NCBI GenBank assembly: GCA_037074705.1
Contig: CM073590.1
Location: forward strand, 4,400,001 to 4,464,000
DNA from: Zhengitettix transpicula
Taxonomy: Eukaryota > Arthropoda > Insecta > Orthoptera > Tetrigidae
Direction: 5' to 3'
DNA length: 64,000 nt
Shown: piece after piece, positions 12,627 through 24,150 of the stretch
How positions within the stretch are numbered: the stretch's first letter is position 1
Layout of the letters: every line of letters begins with the position of its first letter
Notes under the pieces: generated by a model
Seen by the model: the letters and a program-made list of their open reading frames with translations, nothing else
The model's database searches: none
What the model was told of the DNA's origin: nothing
Made by a program: the position numbers and the translations under genes

Positions 12627-12722
12627 GGTTATAGTTTAAGGATCCTAATTATAATGCAGAGAAAACCGTAGAAAACCCTTCATCAGATAGGTGGGACTCT
12701 TGGTACTTGTCCCACACTCTTA
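12627..12722 (-). repeat. Family A repeat, central fragment
   Basis: Matches the middle of family A in reverse orientation: ATAGTTTAAGGATCC, then the AATGCAGAGAAAACCGTAGA arm and CATCAGATAGGTGGG. Both ends are missing and the hairpin arms are mutated. Confidence 0.55.
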
Positions 12723-12790
12723 CCTATGACTGGGCTCGAGGTTTGCTGTGGGGTCGCAGCATTCCTGACTCCTTGTCACAGGCTGATATA

Positions 12791-13740
12791 CAATGTAACT
12801 GACATAGTGAATGCCAGAATTAAACTCATTTAATTCTATAACCCTGGATTAAACACCAATCTCGGTTGTTTCGAGTTATTTTTATGTAGCGTCCCTCCAT
12901 CCCGTCCCTCATTTGTGCTTTATGGAGCTGAAATTATACACTACAAACATCTGGATACAAATTATTAATCACATATAGTCCGAAAAGTAATTAATCGACG
13001 CTAATATCTATAATTACACAATTAAATTAAGCTACACCGAAGCCATTTTATTGGACGCTAATAATAACCGTTTAGAAATGTTTGTAAATTTCAACCCCTC
13101 CACCCCCGTCTGTAGAGGCGGTAGGTATGTCTTACGGCCTTTGGGTTTATTCCTGAATTGTAAGTAACGTGTGTATAAAGTTTGATAGAAATTGGTTTAC
13201 ACTTAAGATTGTAAGCGTAAATTTGTTTTGCCACCTTCGACCCCCACTTGCAGCAGCTGAGCTGCACATTATCGAGTATGGTAAATGTCAGATTTAAACT
13301 CAATGAGTTTCATAACCCCAGATTCAACACCAGTCTCCGATATTTACTCATTACTTTTATGTAACAGCCTTTCACCCACTTCCTCCCCCACACCTAGGGG
13401 CTTAATTACAATGTAACTAACATAGAGAATGTCAGAACTCATTGACGTCTAAAACCCTGTATTTGACACCAATCTCGACCGTTCCGCGTAATTATTGCTT
13501 TAAGGTGTTGAAATTATACAATATAAACATGGGATAGAAACTATTAATCACATCGACCCATAAAAGTAATTAATCGACGCTATTATCGGCCGTTTTAGCA
13601 TGTTTTTAAATTTTGGAGTTGCCAAACGCTTCGAAAGGCCGACAGAGGTCTTCTCGGAGGTGCGCACAAGTATCATCGCAATCGGATGAATGGTTTAGGA
13701 GCGCATAGGGCACACACTCACACAGACAGACGTTCATTTA
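12791..13740. repeat. Locally repeated block with three copies of a degenerate unit
   Basis: A unit beginning CAATGTAACTGACATAGTGA at 12791 recurs near 13262 and at 13410. The shared part includes AACCCTG..TT..ACACCAATCTCG. A companion segment, GTAATTAATCGACGCTA, appears near 12989 and 13568. The block ends ATCGGATGAATGGTTTAGGA with a CACACACAGACAGACG-like tail near 13690-13735. The unit is too diverged and uneven for a simple satellite. Confidence 0.6.
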
Positions 13741-15093
13741 ATAAACTTTAGAATGAATTTAATTTGTGTACATGACGGCCAGTCTAATACTGTCAGATAA
13801 TGTCTCTCAACGTCACTCCCCTATATACGTCACACCTTTTCCATAACATCGACTCTATGAATTTATTTCAGATAAATAATTGATAATTTCATTGTATATT
13901 CGCAAAATCCAAGTTCAAATGAATAATGCAAAATAAGTATGTAGACGGTATTTTGTGTGAAGATGATTTTTTTAATTGACGTGGAAAATGCTGACTTATC
14001 GTTTGCTGCCTTGATTAAAGATGCCTCAAAAGAACTTCATTCGAGCCTCTGAAGGCAGTAACTTATTTGTAGGAATTAGTCCTACGTTACCTATGGCATA
14101 TCCGTGTTTGAGCCACTCTAAAGTGGTGATGTTATCTGTAACTATTAATCATGTTCCTTTTCGCTGATCCATAATCAGGTGGTTTCGTAACTGTGTAACA
14201 ATTAATCTTATCTCATTGTGCAGACATGCATTTGTGAGTACAAAATGAATTTTCGTTTACAATAAACAGCTAAGACTGACGTCCAAAGCATGTTACCATG
14301 CAAATACGTCTTCCGCACTAACCGGATTTTTACCGTTCGTCAACCAGACTGCACTAACGAAAGAATTCACAGGAACCGCCTGTTGTATTATAGATTATCA
14401 ATCTTCTATGAAGATCAGTACTTCTCGAACTAATAATTGTTAATTAGGTACACTGTTACAATCAGAGAGAATCTTTTGAAATATGTTTTTAAAATTTATA
14501 AAGACTCTGTCCATATGGATTTAAATATGCGAATAAAAATTGTAGTTGAATTTATTAACGTTAATATTAAAAAACTATCATACCAGTATTAGCTTAAAAC
14601 TATTAACATAACTATCCAAAATAAAATAAATTTATAAACACTATCTCAGTTTTTGCCAAGGTGAATAAATAGTGTAAACGATTAGTAGGTCAGAATCCTG
14701 AAGCTTGATTGAGTTGTGATTTCCAGGTTGGTTTAATGGAATATCGAATATTATTAGTATGAAATATCCTTTTAAATGACATTTAACTTCCATTAAAGAT
14801 AAGAAAATGCTTCTTGTTGCTCAATACTTTTGCCACACACACAGATACCTTCATTACGTTATACTTAATATCTTATTAGAAAATATTAAACGGTACAACA
14901 AATTATAAATTGAGATACTGTCATACATATCGGATTATGTTTGGCGTAATCGAAGTAACTTTACGCGGTGTTCCTCTAAAGTATCAGTAACTTCTGTTAA
15001 GTTCGTGAAAGTTATATAAGACGACGACACGCCGCCAGATGGGACTTCATATATCGTTTGTGAACAATGAGTCTAGGGAATTTGTGCTAGGTT
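13741..15093. other. AT-rich intronic stretch
   Basis: No gene, RNA or repeat recognised. A TATATAAG motif near 15014 precedes the mariner-like ORF by about 80 bases and might be its old promoter. Confidence 0.5.
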
Positions 15094-15528
15094 GTGGCGT
15101 TTAGTTGTGATGAAATCTTATTATTGTTGTGTTTTGTGACATTATTGAAATTGACGATGTCAGATTTCAGAAAGAATAGTGTCTTCGTAAAGTTTTGTTG
15201 CCAACTTGAGAAAACCGAAATAGAAATACATCAAATGTTGAACCAATCATTTGTCGACGATCTTTTGTGTCACAAAGAACCTTTCGAACGATTAAAAGGT
15301 TTTCAGAATCTCAGAAAATCGGTTGATGATAAACGCCGTTCAAGACATCCGCCAATGTATATAAAGTCTGAAATTGCATTTGCAGTTCGGAATGTGATTC
15401 TGGAAGGTAATCAGATGCATGTGCAATATTGCGGGGCTGTCGTATCTGACGTGCCACATGATTTCTTTCTAACTGAATATGAGACGGATTGTTCATCAAC
15501 CAGAACTTCCCGACGTAAAAGCGATTAA
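15094..15528 (+). pseudogene. Mariner-type transposase DNA-binding region, intact 144-codon ORF without catalytic domain
   Basis: The ORF has an internal Met at codon 22 (15157) beginning MSDFRKNSVFVKFCCQ, the likelier family start. Residues 30-80 align with the first helix-turn-helix (HTH_48/Mos1 type) of mariner transposases: FVKFC.LEKTEIEIHQML, then FERLKGFQNLRKSVDD, then RRSRHPP in place of the usual RSGRPST. Residues 92-130 (IAFAVRNVILEGNQMHVQYC...FFLTEY) fit the second helix-turn-helix. In mariner this bipartite domain binds the terminal inverted repeats. The catalytic DD(D/E)D domain that should follow is absent. The stop lies at the insertion point of a family B foldback element, but the duplicated target itself contains the TAA, so that element did not create the stop. 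The most likely reading is a decayed element. An expressed short DNA-binding protein is possible but unproven. Confidence 0.6.
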
Positions 15529-15739
15529 TTAATAAGAAAGATAGCCAATTCAGACAAAAAAGTGATAATATAGATACCACACGACGTTTCTGGGATCCTT
15601 GTTCCTTTTCTCAGGTGCGAAGAAGAGCCTAGAGCGTTGTGAGGTATTTATATTAAAACTTTTTTGTCTGAATTAGCTATCTTTCTTATTAATTATTTTC
15701 AATCAGACGAAAAAGATTTTCATTTTAAAAGCGATTAAT
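15516..15739 (-). mobile_element. Family B foldback element with 14-bp target duplication
   Basis: The direct repeat TAAAAGCGATTAAT lies at 15516-15529 and 15726-15739. Between them are inverted arms (15530-15563 and 15658-15695; core TAAGAAAGATAGCCAATTCA) and the outer end ATTTTCAATCAGACG. The left part carries a hammerhead-like core on the minus strand. The right arm restarts at CGTTGTGAGGTATTTATATT (15635-15654), at the predicted ribozyme cleavage position. Confidence 0.75.
15577..15620 (-). ncRNA. Degenerate hammerhead ribozyme motif (family B)
   Basis: On the minus strand the order is CGCAC, CTGAGAA (expected CTGAnGA), stem II region, GAAAC, GTC, GTGTGG. The GAAAC box, the GUC cleavage triplet and stem I (CGCAC with GTGTG) are intact. 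The first core box carries a mutation and stem II GGAA/TCCC has one mismatch. Probably inactive. Confidence 0.4.
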
Positions 15740-18700
15740 ATTTTTTTCCTAGGCCGCTACATACACCAGACTTCGAACCGAGGCTTTTTTTTCTATTTAT
15801 GAGGATAAAAGCAAATTTAAAGGGTCAAAGATTTGTCGCCGTTCATATCACTCAGGAAAAAAGGCTTTTGGTGCCATCACACTCACCAAAAACGATGAGT
15901 TCTCAGTTCGTAAAAGGCCACTTGGAGAATTGAGTACTTTCCCAAAGAGACTATTTTTTAAAGCAGTTGTAGTGCCATACGTCCAATGTGACGTCATTTT
16001 ATTGTATGGATGTATTCCAGAAACTGTCATGAAAAACCTGAGAGGGTGTTAAAAACACTCGGAAATTTTCAAACTTATAGTAATTATTCATCTGTGACAA
16101 TTTTTTCAATGTGATAAAAATATTTCAATAAATAACAATATTTACAATTGTCTCAAACAGACTCACAAAATGTGTGTTATTGTTTGCGGCTACAGTCATA
16201 AAATAACGTAATGAAAAATCCTCGTTATTTGAAATGTTGTTACGTAAAATTAAAATGTTTTAATTATGCGTGATAATTTAAAATTTCAGTTTTGGAACCG
16301 CAAGGCGATCCGGAGGCAATTTAAACTTACAAATAGCCCATAATTCATGTGTGCGTAAGGTAAAAGAGGCCCGAACAACTGGACTGGGAGGAGGTTATTC
16401 CTTCTAATCGTTTCTAGTCGATGAGGCATGAAATTCGGGGCGCAACTCCAATGTTCCCGCGGGCATATTAAATGCGAAGTTATTCTGGCTGGAGAGGAGC
16501 GTTATCGTCGATGAAATCTGCCAACCTACCATGTGGGAAAATCCTTGCTGCCATCCAATATTCTCTCTAGGAGATAAAGACTGCATAGCCACTTGCAACG
16601 GAACAAAGAAATAATGTAGATATTTTTCATAATATATTAATTAAGTTTAAGTATTAGGATGCCGCTGGATACATTATGTTCAATTAAATGTAACTGATAA
16701 ATATATTTATGTGGAATACTATAAAAAGTAAGATACGTTTGACATCGAAAAATAAAATCTATGTATTTTACAGTTTTGCAGACAGAGAGAGAAGCAAGTA
16801 TAAGTGAAACAGTCAAACTTCATTTATCAACGAAAAGAGTGTTTATAAACATACGAGAAACCTACAAATTATATATCTTCAGATTGAAGACAAAAAATAA
16901 TGCTTTTAAAGAATTGAACACTACTTCAAATATGTTAGAGATCAAAATTTTGTATTGGAACGAAATTCGTCCCAAGAAAGAATTGGTAACAGAATCGCCG
17001 TTGCATCTCATATTACCGAAGGAATGATTGTGAAACATTCGCCAATTTTAATTAGGTACGCGTATGAGATGTCAGAGAATAACTGTAGGAAAATAGTTCA
17101 ATGTAGGGAGGTATGAAGAAAACATAGCCAGAATATATAAATATGTTAAAACTATAGAGGGGACAGTAACGTAAATAATTATGAAAATGGCTGATATAGA
17201 TTATTATATACATAATAATTAATATTAGCAATACTGTGCAACTTTAGGAGGTCTGTGTTAACCGATGGAGGCATAAGAGTATAGGCACTGAATCGAAATT
17301 TACATGCGTGATCCAGAATTAGGTTTAGTGAACATCTGTAACGTTTTTTTCCAGTATTAAAATAATTTGTCGTTTTCTCAGTATGAAATAAAATTATAAA
17401 ACATCATTGGATCCCTGAAGCCGAAGTGTGTCCATTGTTTCACACACATAAATGATAAAATTGTTCGTGTGAATAAGACCGAAATGGGCTCCGAGTTCGC
17501 GTCTCCATTCCGTAAAATAATGCTTACAGCAAAATTTTAGGGTAAAATTCGACAGCCTTGAGCGCTGCGTGACAACTGGCACCGTTCAATTCTAATATAA
17601 CATTGTTAATAGCAACAGTCGCATCGAACAGGTATTTTTATTATACTATTCTTCCACTTTCCGTGAGTAATAAACAGCAAACACCTTTACAACAAAGTGT
17701 TAATTTAAAGTAATATTTCGAATATTATCGTTTTAACTTCCCTACATTCTTAAATTCGTAATTATATGTTGGTTTGAATTTCTGTGGAAACAATTATCAT
17801 ATTATACATACAGATGTATATTGTATCTTATATACCTTTATACAGCTACAAACATTCAGATATTTTGGTTTTAATTTTTTTGCATTCTGTCGATCTTAGT
17901 TAGTAGCTAAAAGATAAAAATTGTGGAAACACTTTATATAGGTCAAGATTTATATATTATGTTATATAATTATTTAAATAATTTAAATCCACTCACTGAA
18001 ACATACACTCAATACATGTTATGCATGGCAACATGAGATCAATTTCTATAATACCCACATTTTACATTTTACTTATTGAAAATATTAATTTTAGAAGCTG
18101 TTTATATATTATAAAAAATTGACCACACATTATATAGTAGACAGGAAATTGGAGTAAAACGTATGCTAATATCCCGAATTTAATTTAATATATATTTATT
18201 ATGCGTTTTGAAATAATCGATCCCTTTGTTTACGTTTAACCAACGGACAAGAAACATTTTAACCTGTTTTGACACTGGATTTTTTTTGTACATATTCTCG
18301 TGTAACTGTAACTGTGACACGTAACAAATATGTTAACCGATATTAATGTATTTCCAAATGTAGGTGATAATTGCAAAACAGTGTACCGAAATCTCAAACT
18401 AAAATCGTTATCAGTGTATTTCAGGTACGATATTAATATATGACGAGTAAATATAAAATATAAATATAAATTTAATTTATTAAACCTAAAACTTTCCATA
18501 TTTAAACACTGTATACTCTATTGCTTGAATTGTCCAAAAATTACCCTGAAAAAAAGGTGAGCCAATTGAAGAACACGCCTACGGTCGATAATCCTATACA
18601 AACCGTATTTAACTTACTATATAGTTGACGGGTTTGGTCTAAGATGCAATCAATGCAAATATTTTGTTAACATTTTTCCTGAGAAATTTAAGAGAAGTTG

Positions 18701-19331
18701 TTGCATGTTTCTCTCTTTTACATATTTCCTTCTAGCCGTACCACGTATAATTTTAAAAATAGTAACTTTACAGAAGCCCCAATACTTATTATTATTTCTT
18801 TGTTAGGTTGACTGCTTATATGGTTAGCCGCAATTTTAATTCGGTGCAGAGCTATAGTTTCCACAAAATCACGGCAAAAGATAAAATTTAAAGTACTGCG
18901 GCATTGTAACTGCAGTAGATGCTGCTGCAGGTGAGACACAGGTGCTATTTATGTGCGAGTGGTCCTTGCGGTTGATAAGGGCTGGCCTGGCTCTAGAGGA
19001 GCAGACGCAGGATATGGGGCCTGAACACGCGAGCAGTGAATCAAGTCGCCACCTGCGAGGCGCCACCATTGCTTCCGCCCACGGTGAACACCTCGAAAAA
19101 AGAAACATGCTTCTACCACAAATGCATAATAAGCGACTTATATTAAGCGCGCTATGCACAATTACTGAATTTTTGGATGGAGAAAGGTATTGTCGAATCA
19201 AAACGGAAGCATAACCTTGGAAATTTATTCCACTAATTTGAAGGTTTTTGCTGTTTCATATAGAACATTTTTGCATTTTTAAATGTTTAAATAAAAAATC
19301 GGGAATGCGACGATAATCCTACAATTATAAC
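15740..19331. other. Intronic stretch; one weak LINE-like reading frame
   Basis: At 15823-16050 the plus strand is open and reads ...KAFGAITLTKND... then KRLFFKAVVVPY and ILLYGC. This is reminiscent of the region after the LINE reverse-transcriptase palm, but too weak to annotate. A GC-richer patch at 16380-16590 and another at 18930-19090, where both strands are open for 90-110 codons, are unrecognised. The rest is AT-rich. Confidence 0.4.
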
Positions 19332-19542
19332 TTTAATTAAAACTGATAAAGCAAAAAGTTACGTCTGATTGAAAAATCAATGTCTGCCAATTCAGACAAA
19401 ATTAGTGACAATATAAATACCACACAACGTTTCTGGGGTCCTTGTCCCTTTCATCAGGTGCGAAGAAGAACCTAGAGCGACACAACTGCACTCATCAGTT
19501 GACAAAACTCAAAAGATTTTATTAATATTTTAATTAAAACTG
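19332..19542 (-). mobile_element. Family B element with exact 14-bp target duplication
   Basis: TTTAATTAAAACTG occurs at 19332-19345 and 19529-19542. The 183-bp insert shares the ACGTCTGATTGAAAA end, the GCCAATTCAGACAAAA arm and the hammerhead region with the 15.5- and 32.5-kb copies. It also shares the AACACAACTGCAC-type segment with the 32.5-kb copy. It has one arm only, so it is not an inverted dimer. Confidence 0.75.
19420..19464 (-). ncRNA. Hammerhead ribozyme motif (best-preserved family B core)
   Basis: Minus strand order: UCGCAC (stem I), CUGAUGA (19457-19451), stem II segment, GAAAC (19433-19429), GUU, cleavage site between 19426 and 19425, GUGUGG (stem I). Stem I gives six pairs including two wobbles. 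Stem II is GGG/CCC around a CAAGGA loop but has unpaired A residues at its base. Stem III is only the self-complementary ACGU, as in the minimal hammerheads of PLEs that may work as dimers. Both conserved core boxes are intact. Activity is not shown. Confidence 0.6.
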
Positions 19543-19990
19543 TTATATTTATTAATTAATTACTAAAACGAAATAAGTTAGCAAAAGAAAAATTTATGGG
19601 ACACGAGTTGTAATAATAACGTAAAAAAATAAAGTGGAACATTATTGCAAAGTAAAGAAATAATATTAATTTATCAAGGAGAAATAAAATATACCAGAGA
19701 AATTATCAAAGCATTTATATTGTACTTTTAACATTGTTACCACGGAAATCCCTGACCATTTGATTATATATTCAGAGAATTTATTATGCAAGTATATGAA
19801 AACGGATGTTATGTTATCTTTGCTATTGTTGTTAGTATCGCGGCAAAATACGTTCCACAAACGTTTCCTGGAAGACCTATCGGATGACTTCCCAAGTTTA
19901 TCGACGCAGTCCGTCGTTTGAACTCTACGTAGCTTCTCTTGAACGATTTTCCACTCTTGTCCCGCTTTACACAGGTTACGTAAAAATTTT
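19543..19990. other. AT-rich intronic stretch
   Basis: No feature recognised. Confidence 0.5.
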
Positions 19991-20346
19991 GTTTTTTAGG
20001 GCAACAGGCTACATGAGGGTAATCCACGTTGGGCAACTCCCCTTTAATAGCATAGGAAGGGATTTGAAAGGGGGGATGCGGAAGGGTAGAGGAAGGTAGC
20101 CAAGGAATGTTTTTATAAATATATTTTTTTAGGGCAACAGGCTACATGAGGGTAATCCACGTTGGGCAACTCCCCTTTAATAGCATAGAAAGGGATTTGA
20201 AAGGGGGGATGCGGAAGGGTAGAGGAAGGTAGCCAAGGGTTAACTAGGGCCCCCGGGCTATATTTTAAGGATCCTACCTGGCATTCGCCTAAAGAAATGC
20301 AGGGAAAACCCTAGAAAAACCTGCATCAGGTAGGTCGGGCATTGGT
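19991..20346 (-). repeat. Family A repeat with tandemly duplicated tail
   Basis: The T-rich end (the A tail of the minus-strand element) plus about 105 bases occurs twice almost unchanged. It runs from 19992 and again from 20124, both with AGGGCAACAGGCTACATGAG through GGAAGGTAGCCAAGG. Only the second copy continues into TTAACTAGGGCCCCCGGGCT and the hairpin segment (20275-20338). Confidence 0.75.
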
Positions 20347-22030
20347 ATAAAACATTCTTACAAAACTTTAAATTTCAAAATTTTACACAAACATATGAGA
20401 GTTTCTATTAACTCTTCACACGTCCTTCATTCATTTTAAAGGGATTACGAAAAATCTATGCTGTGAGCGATAAGCGTCACACACTATCCAGCAGAAGAAA
20501 AATTAATTATTAAAGTCAAATCTTTCTAAATTAGAAACAAATTTGAAGAAGATCTACATTACACGAGAAATATGTCTATAACAATGCATTGCTGATTGGT
20601 CGTATTAAAGATAATAATATAACATGAAGTTAACATAAAAAGGTTAATATTATTTTATAAATAACGTTAGTGTGTCAGGTGAGGAAATAAATATATCTTC
20701 ATTCCTTAATAAATGCAAGGATCGATGTTGGAGATTTTTGTTCAAGGCAATAGTGATTTTTAAAACAGAATGAAAGTGAAGATGAATAAAACAATGTATT
20801 TTCTAGTAATGTAACCTATTTGGGAAAAGGGGTCTCTCGTACGACCTAGGACGTAATAATCATAATATGAAATTATTCAATAATTTATTGCACACAAAAA
20901 TATAACACAGCATGAACACGTTAATAATTGTTTATCACAAATTAAAAAATTATAATTAATTGCTGAATCAAATTTAAATACAGTTTACAGCTAAAGATAA
21001 AACGTGGTTGACTTAAGTTTGAATCAGATTAAAAACTTGTCGGGAATGTAACGAGTTTCTTACTGAAGATTTGATAGGTTCCTCTCAGCCGATGATATAA
21101 TTTTGAATACAAATAAATGATTATATCAAAATTAATTTGAAGATATATTGGATAAAAATGTCATTAAAATTATGTAATTGTAATTCGAGAATAAATAAAA
21201 TGGAATACAAACGTTAGAATTAAATATATTTAACAGAAAATATTATGACGAAATATCATTCATTTTCTTTGCAAAATATTATCAGATTTGTCTGCGTATA
21301 TTCCTCCTCATAAATATTAAAGCCTCTTCCTGAATTAGAAATGTTAAAAAACTACGGCTCGGAATTTTTCGCCGATTCTGATTGGCAGTAAAAGGAAATA
21401 CTTTCTCCTTTTTCGAGATGCGTAACGAACAATTTCTCAATTGGAATTTTTACTTGCCTACACGTTTTCATTTTCAAGATAATCTTCGTAGATATCCTGA
21501 AAATGCTTAATTTAACTACCAAAATAATTAACCTGTAAAAAATATTAATTTCAGAGCATTTAACTGGACTGTATGTTAACTTATAACAATTAATATCAGG
21601 CAACCCTCTTCTAATATAGTTGCAGGTATTCTTAATTTTTTTTGCAAGGGAATTGAAGAAAAATAATTCCTTCTTTTAAATGGCAAGTGAACTGTAACAA
21701 TAACAGTCAAAATTAATAGGAAACATTTTGGATCCTTTTAGGTTATGTAAAACCATAAAAGACTACTACTGCAACGAAAACCAACAAAAGCGGTTTCATT
21801 TACTTTGAAGTTGAACATATATGTAAATAGGTCGTGAATTGAATTCATGGAAATGATTAATTATGCTTGATAATTACACACAAGGAAGTTTATTAATATC
21901 TGATATTTAGAGGAAGTACTACCGATAGAACGTTGGGGTCTCATCTAAAGATTTGAACCAAGCTTATGAAAATCCGATATTTACGTGCACAGAGAGAGCG
22001 TATTTAGGCATTAACGATTTTTACAGTATA
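20347..22030. other. AT-rich intronic stretch
   Basis: No gene or recognised repeat. An 83-codon minus-strand frame at 21352-21603 has no family resemblance. Confidence 0.5.
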
Positions 22031-22690
22031 TATTCTGTTACGAAGGAGGAATATCATTGGGGAGCAACGACAATGAGAAATAATAAAAATAAAAAATAAT
22101 AAAAAAAGCGTAATAATAAGGGATCATAGAAATTATTGAGTTTAATGGTGTCTGTTTGTTCATTAATGGCTGTGATGTTTGATTTAATGTGAAGCATATC
22201 TGAAATGAGTCTGCAATTGTACCTGGTGTCAATGTCTAAAATCATACATTTTGCCAATCATATGTATGTTTAGAATAGATATGTTTGGAGACTACAGATT
22301 GTTTGTCAATGGGAAGTTTGATATTAGATATACGTTCCTTGATACGTGTATTAAGGGAACGTTTTGTTTGCCCTATGTAGCAGGAATTACAATTAGAACA
22401 AGAGATTTTGTAAACAACACAATGTTTTCTGTTGTTTTTAATCAAGTATGAAAGGGTATTAGTGGATCTGTAAATGATGGATATTTGATAGTCTTTGAAT
22501 ATTTGGATAAAATTATGATTTGTAATAGGGAAGTGCGAGAAAAAATCTGGCTTTAGGTGTTTGGGGACGACGGAAAGTAGGATATTGGACGTTTTGTGGT
22601 TAGAACACAACGTAAATTTTTTCATTTTATAATAAATTTTATTGTATCGAGAAATGAGATACATATATCTGCCGATTCTCGTTGACAAAC
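22031..22690 (-). mobile_element. Penelope-like element 3' fragment with GIY-YIG endonuclease region
   Basis: An open frame of 148 codons (22688-22242, minus strand) covers the end of the region that follows the reverse transcriptase and the start of the GIY-YIG nuclease. It runs from TSNILLSVVPKHLKPDFFSH through SYLIKNNRKHC to YKISCSNCNSCYIGQTKRSL, then RIKERISNIKLPIDKQ and KHIYSKHTYDW. Two Cys pairs precede the YIG motif, as in EN+ PLEs. The reverse transcriptase itself is missing upstream. The likely 3' UTR runs on to about 22031. The copy at 58.2-58.8 kb is the same family. Confidence 0.8.
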
Positions 22691-22699
22691 TTTGAAGTT

Positions 22700-23880
22700 A
22701 CTTTAACATTTCCAATAATTTTAGGCTCCAATGTTTTGAGCTCTTTCTTGGAGAACCAACTCCATATCCCGACGAAAACTACACGGCAACATCAACGCCC
22801 GCTCCATAATCCGACTCAAGGTAACAATACCAAACAGTAGACTGCGCAGTAAGGGGATGCCGACAAAGGGAATAAATTGACACACATGCATATATATGAA
22901 TATTTAAGACGAATTATAAATAAACAGCAGTTATTTGAAGGCAGAAAAATAAATTTATTGAAATTACACTCCGTCTTGTCGCTAATTTGCGAGTTTTTCG
23001 GGTATGACGTTACAAAATTTTGATAGACAGGGTCATTTCCTTCGCTGACTGCTGTGGCCGAAATACGTAATTGAGTATTTTATTTATCTTTATCTGATTT
23101 CAAAAGGCTGTTGCTTATTTATAATTTAAGAAGTATAGAGGCTTATTTCCTCTACCACCTACTGGAAATATTTTAGTAGATGTAGAGGCCGAGTAGTAGC
23201 AAGCGTCATAAATATATTTTTCTTTAAATGAGATAACCTCACACGTTCTGATTACAAATTTTACCAAGTAAAGAAGCTAATAATAGGTATCGTCGAAAAT
23301 CTACGTTTTGTGTTAGAACACAATCCAAAATTTGCTACAGATTTGGTTAATTCCGTATCGCCGTAAAGGTGCAAACTTTTATTTGAAGTGATTTCTGAAA
23401 TAATCAATTGGAGGAAACCGTGTACATCCAACCTGCTAACGGGCTCGTTAAGCCATACAAGGCAGCGATTGCGATGCTAATATATTCTATTAAAACTCCT
23501 CGTAACAGCACACGGTGCATGAATTTGCATGTGTAAATTTTAGAAAGTATCAGCAGCTACTTATTACGGTCGTGTATATGGTCACTAATAGTGTACCGTT
23601 ACGGTTCGTTGTAGCCGATAGGAACTGCTGATTACAGCCGCGCTCAAAGCTATCCTGTATCGCATTTGAATTTCCTTCATTACTTGAGTCTAAATTCGAT
23701 ACAGGCTATATTTCATACAACTGCGGGAGAAGTTTCTACCTAACCCAGATACATTTATTGGTTGTGGAATAAGATCGCAAAGCACTGAGAGGAACTTGAT
23801 ACTAGCTACACCAAAATTACATCATAATTGTATCAGAATATTGTGTGTTGTAGTATGTTAAACAACTGAAAATTGCGTAT
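22700..23880. other. Intronic stretch without recognised features
   Basis: Nothing supported, although some parts (23400-23760) are less AT-rich. Confidence 0.5.
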
Positions 23881-24150
23881 GTTTTTTAGAGTAACAGGCT
23901 ACATCAGGCTAGTCCACATGGTGGAAACTCCCCTTTAATAGCATAGAAAGTGATTTAAAAAGGGGGGATGCGGAAGGGCAGAGGAAAGTAGTCAAGGGTT
24001 AACTAGGGCCACCGGGCTATAGTTTAGGGATCCTACCCGGCATTCGCCTAAAAGTGAAGCAGGACAAATCCTAGAAAACCTACATCAGGTAGATCGGGCA
24101 ATTAGTACTTATTCCACGTCCTTCCGATGGCGGTAGAGGGGTTTGTTCAA
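23881..24150 (-). repeat. Family A interspersed repeat
   Basis: Minus-strand copy. It begins GTTTTTTAGAGTAACAGGCT, continues through CCCTTTAATAGCATAGAAAG and the hairpin segment, and ends in CCTTCCGATGGCGGTAGAGG, which matches the reverse of the copy at 53.4 kb. Confidence 0.75.

Noticed and set aside
18869..19214. Overlapping frames of 110 and 90 codons on opposite strands
   Set aside because: A locally GC-rich patch keeps both strands open; neither translation shows a recognisable domain.
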